Of a stretch of DNA of 64,000 nucleotides, positions 61,448-64,000 are shown piece after piece. Numbering within the stretch: the stretch's first letter is position 1; every line of letters begins with the position of its first letter. The DNA is from Pirellulales bacterium (GTDB lineage Bacteria; Planctomycetota; Planctomycetia; Pirellulales; PALSA-1355): NCBI GenBank assembly GCA_022844125.1, contig JALHMI010000001.1, positions 1 to 64,000 on the forward strand, read 5' to 3'. Under the pieces are notes generated by a model. It was not told the DNA's origin. It ran no database searches and was given only the letters and a program-made list of their open reading frames with translations. A program made the position numbers and the translations under genes.

Positions 61448-62494
61448 ATGGGCCTTATTATCCTGCGCGTGATCTTCGTGCTAGTGACGGCCGGGGTGGG
61501 CGTGCAGCTTATCCGGTCGGGCGAGTTGTATTCTGAGAATCCCTACACGCCGGCCGCGGCGCTGGCGGGGGTACTGCTGCTGGCGGCCGGTGTGATCGCG
61601 GTCGACGCCCTGGTGCGCCGCAAACAGATCGACACGATCTCGGCCGTTTACCTGGGCCTGATCGTCGGCCTGTTTCTGACCTACGTGCTCAGGCTGGCAC
61701 TCACGCCGATGCTGCCCATCAAGAGCCCGCTCGTGCCGTATATCGAACTGCTGCTGGGCACGGTACTGTGCTATTCGTGCATCAGCCTGCTATTGCAAAC
61801 CAAAGATGATTTTCGGTTCATCATTCCTTACGTGGAATTCGTGAAGGAAGTCAAAGGCCTGAAGCCATACGTGCTGGACACGAGCGTCGTAATCGACGGC
61901 CGGATTGCCGACGTCATCGAAACGCAAGTGCTGGACAACCAGCTCATTATGCCGCGGTTTGTGATTGCCGAGTTGCAGGGTATCGCCGACAGTTCCGACA
62001 AACTGCGCCGCAGCCGCGGCCGTCGGGGGCTCGACATCCTCAACCGGTTGAGCAACAACCACGACGTTGACTTCAAAATCTACGACCGCGAGCTGCCCGA
62101 ATTCGCCGGCCAGCCGGTCGACATCAAGCTCGTCCTGCTAGCAAAGTACCTGCAGGGGAAAGTGGTCACCAACGACTACAACCTGAACAAAGTCGCTCGA
62201 CTGCACGGTGTGGGCGTGATCAACCTGAACGATATCGCCAACGCGCTCAAGCCGGTCGTCCTGCCGGGCGAAGGCCTGGAAGTCCGGATTGTGAAGGCGG
62301 GCGAAGAGCCGGGGCAGGGCGTGGGCTACCTGGATGACGGCACGATGGTCGTCATCGAGCAGGGACGCGACCACGTCAACCAGACCGTCAAGATTGCTGT
62401 CACCAGCGTGCTGCAAACCAGCGCCGGGCGGATGATCTTCGGCCGCTATGAGCAGGGTGGTAAGCCCCTGCCGGCAGGCCAACGCACGCACTAA
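61448..62494 (+). CDS. PIN and TRAM domain membrane protein (YacL-like)
   Basis: A 348-residue protein with four N-terminal transmembrane helices (about 3-115), then a PIN domain starting KPYVLDTSVVIDGRIADV (about 140-157) with a catalytic Asp, and VVTNDYNLNKVA, ending in a TRAM domain (LPGEGLEVRIVKAGEEPGQG and MVVIEQGRD, about 280-335). This is the YacL/PilT-like family of membrane-tethered nucleases. ATG 61448 (MGLIILRVIFVL) is preferred to 61373. Substrate RNA not known. Confidence 0.92.
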   Translation: MGLIILRVIFVLVTAGVGVQLIRSGELYSENPYTPAAALAGVLLLAAGVIAVDALVRRKQIDTISAVYLGLIVGLFLTYVLRLALTPMLPIKSPLVPYIELLLGTVLCYSCISLLLQTKDDFRFIIPYVEFVKEVKGLKPYVLDTSVVIDGRIADVIETQVLDNQLIMPRFVIAELQGIADSSDKLRRSRGRRGLDILNRLSNNHDVDFKIYDRELPEFAGQPVDIKLVLLAKYLQGKVVTNDYNLNKVARLHGVGVINLNDIANALKPVVLPGEGLEVRIVKAGEEPGQGVGYLDDGTMVVIEQGRDHVNQTVKIAVTSVLQTSAGRMIFGRYEQGGKPLPAGQRTH

Positions 62495-62710
62495 CGCAAC
62501 CGGTCGAAAGCCCCCCTCGGCGAAGGCCGGGGTCGTCGACGTGCTAGCACCTCGCCGCATCCGCGGGGCGAACCTCTGTTGCCCCGTTTTCCCCTGCTTT
62601 GTACTCTAAGGCCCCTTGATGGCACTGATGCGCAAGATGCGCAGCCGCACATCAAGGCGGCTCACACGGGCAGACACTCCCGCAGCAAACCAGCGAGGTT
62701 TCGACGCGCT

Positions 62711-64000
62711 ATGCGAGTTCAAGGCAGGAAGCCAGTTCAACTCTCGGCCGGTGGGCATTACTTTCCGTACATCGCAATCGGCATCTTCGCTGTCGTTGCC
62801 GCGCTCGCGCCCGCGCAGGCCGCTGCGAAAGAAGCCCAATGGATCTGGTCGCCGGCTTTCGAGAAGGAACTCGCGCCACAAGGCGAGTGTTACTTCCGCA
62901 AGACATTCGAGCTCGGGCAGCCCGAGAGTGGCACGATTCAACTTGCCTGCGACGACAACTATGAGTTGTTCGTCAACGGCCGGCAGGTCGGCACCGGCAA
63001 GAACTGGAAGGTGCTTGACTCGTACGATCTGGCCAAATATCTCGTCGCCGGCGCGAACACGATTGCCGTCAAGTGCGCGAACTCCGAGGGCGGCTCGGCC
63101 GGTCTCGTCGCGCGCCTGGTCGTGAAAGAAAAAGGTGGCACGTTCGTCGATCACTCGACGGACGACACCTGGAAGACCGCGATCAAATCGTTCCCGCAGT
63201 GGCAGCGCGCGAAGTTCGATGATGCCCGTTGGCTGGCAGCCCGCAGCTTTGGCGATTTGAACGCGACGCTCCCCTGGGGCAACGAAGTCACTTCAGCGGG
63301 CGACAACGGCCGCTATCGCATCACGCCCGAGTTCCACGTCGAGTGGGTCATCGATCCGAAGGAAACCGGTTCGCTGATCGCCATGACGTTTGACGAGTTC
63401 GGCCAGATCATTGCCGCCCGCGAAGGCGGTCCGCTGATTGTCATCCGCGATACGGATCGCGATGGACTGGTCGACGCGGTGTCGACCTATTGCGAGGAAG
63501 TTAAAGGCTGCCAGGGCATCCTGGCCATCAGCGGCAAGGTATACGCGGTGGGTGACGGCCCCGAAGGCGCCGCGCTGTACCGCCTGAGCGACGACGATCA
63601 GAACGGCCGCGCCGACAATATCGAAGCCGTGGTCAAGTTCGGCGGCGAAATGGGTGAGCACGGTCCACACGCGTTGACGCTCGGCCCGGACGGTCTGATC
63701 TACATGTTGCTGGGGAACTTCACGCAGCTCGGACAGAAGTTCGAAGCCACGAGCCCCTATCGCGATTTCTATGACGGCGACCTGATCACCCCCAAGTATG
63801 AAGACGCCAGCGGGCATGCCGTGGGCATCAAGGCGCCCGGCGGCGCGATCATTCGCACCGACACGGGCGGCTCGGCCATCGAAGCCTACGCCGGCGGTCT
63901 GCAGAATCCGTACGACCTGGTGTTCAACCAGGACGGCGAACTGTTCACCTGCGACTCGGACATGGAATGGGATTCGGGCATGCCCTGGTATCGCCCGACG
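62711..64000 (+). CDS. PVC-type beta-propeller protein, N-terminal part (cut by window end)
   Basis: A frame of 430 codons open to the edge, so the C-terminus is outside. It begins MRVQGRKPVQLSAGGHYF, has a signal segment (about 20-38) and EAQWIWSPAFEKELAPQGEC. A first beta-sandwich module (about 40-150, CDDNYELFVNGRQVGTG) is followed by propeller repeats typical of the planctomycete heme-binding family (DUF7133 and relatives): EWVIDPKETGSLIAMTFDEFG, GPLIVIRDTDRDGLVD and GEHGPHALTLGPDGLIYMLL. Full members carry a C-terminal CxxCH heme site; that part cannot be seen. Confidence 0.8.
   Translation, partial: MRVQGRKPVQLSAGGHYFPYIAIGIFAVVAALAPAQAAAKEAQWIWSPAFEKELAPQGECYFRKTFELGQPESGTIQLACDDNYELFVNGRQVGTGKNWKVLDSYDLAKYLVAGANTIAVKCANSEGGSAGLVARLVVKEKGGTFVDHSTDDTWKTAIKSFPQWQRAKFDDARWLAARSFGDLNATLPWGNEVTSAGDNGRYRITPEFHVEWVIDPKETGSLIAMTFDEFGQIIAAREGGPLIVIRDTDRDGLVDAVSTYCEEVKGCQGILAISGKVYAVGDGPEGAALYRLSDDDQNGRADNIEAVVKFGGEMGEHGPHALTLGPDGLIYMLLGNFTQLGQKFEATSPYRDFYDGDLITPKYEDASGHAVGIKAPGGAIIRTDTGGSAIEAYAGGLQNPYDLVFNQDGELFTCDSDMEWDSGMPWYRPT

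Overview
The window looks like a chromosome segment of a Planctomycete, probably Pirellulales-like. The base composition is GC-rich. Marker families of this group are present: a secreted protein with the N-terminal LEPR sorting motif, a formylglycine-type sulfatase, DUF1501 and DUF1080 proteins, DUF11 repeats in a lipoprotein, and a PVC-type beta-propeller protein. Outer-membrane biogenesis genes (BamD-like, LptE-like, TolC-like) also fit a diderm PVC bacterium. All assignments come from reading the sequence; no database search was possible.

Left edge (1-2.8 kb): the end of a probable integrated element, with a partial CDS, an unknown protein and a tyrosine integrase whose first catalytic arginine appears to be glycine. 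It abuts a tRNA-Arg(CCT) gene. From 2.9 to 5.2 kb lies a zinc-ribbon / LemA / M48 protease cluster. From 5.3 to 15.3 kb come a LEPR-type arylsulfotransferase-like secreted protein and ordinary housekeeping or secreted genes: GNAT, VOC, a TlpA-like lipoprotein, folE, a Lon-N domain protein, DUF309 and rhamnulokinase.

From 15.5 to 18.3 kb is a sulfate-assimilation locus: cysH (APS-reductase type) with an Rrf2 regulator behind a good promoter and a palindrome, convergent with sat across a shared terminator. rsmG and an arsR-arsC-arsM operon follow (18.9-21.5 kb); a palindrome covers the arsR start codon. A WYL regulator gene then overlaps the 3' end of a TolC-like gene. From 25.3 to 32.5 kb are planctomycete-style secreted proteins: one with an internal duplication, one joining a thioredoxin-like and a CAP-like domain, and a DUF11 lipoprotein. 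recO-bamD-lptE-folP run as a tight operon to 36.3 kb. A sulfatase, an epimerase and a FixL/FixJ-like two-component pair follow; the kinase carries a pseudo-receiver with Glu at the phosphoacceptor site.

From 44 to 58 kb are an Ala/Lys/Pro-rich protein with a repeated STADILAAAR motif, an RNase H-like exonuclease, a small FlgM-like protein, DUF1080, DUF1501, an orphan barstar, a secreted helical-repeat protein, a gingipain-like C25 peptidase and a degenerate receiver protein. This stretch also has a gene-free tract of about 1.7 kb built of long imperfect inverted repeats (48.1-49.5 kb). Two neighbouring genes at 58.3-59.4 kb, a VapBC-like toxin-antitoxin remnant and a membrane protein, are frameshifted, so this is a decaying patch. 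The window ends with HIT, dGTPase and PIN/TRAM genes and the start of a PVC-type beta-propeller protein cut by the edge.
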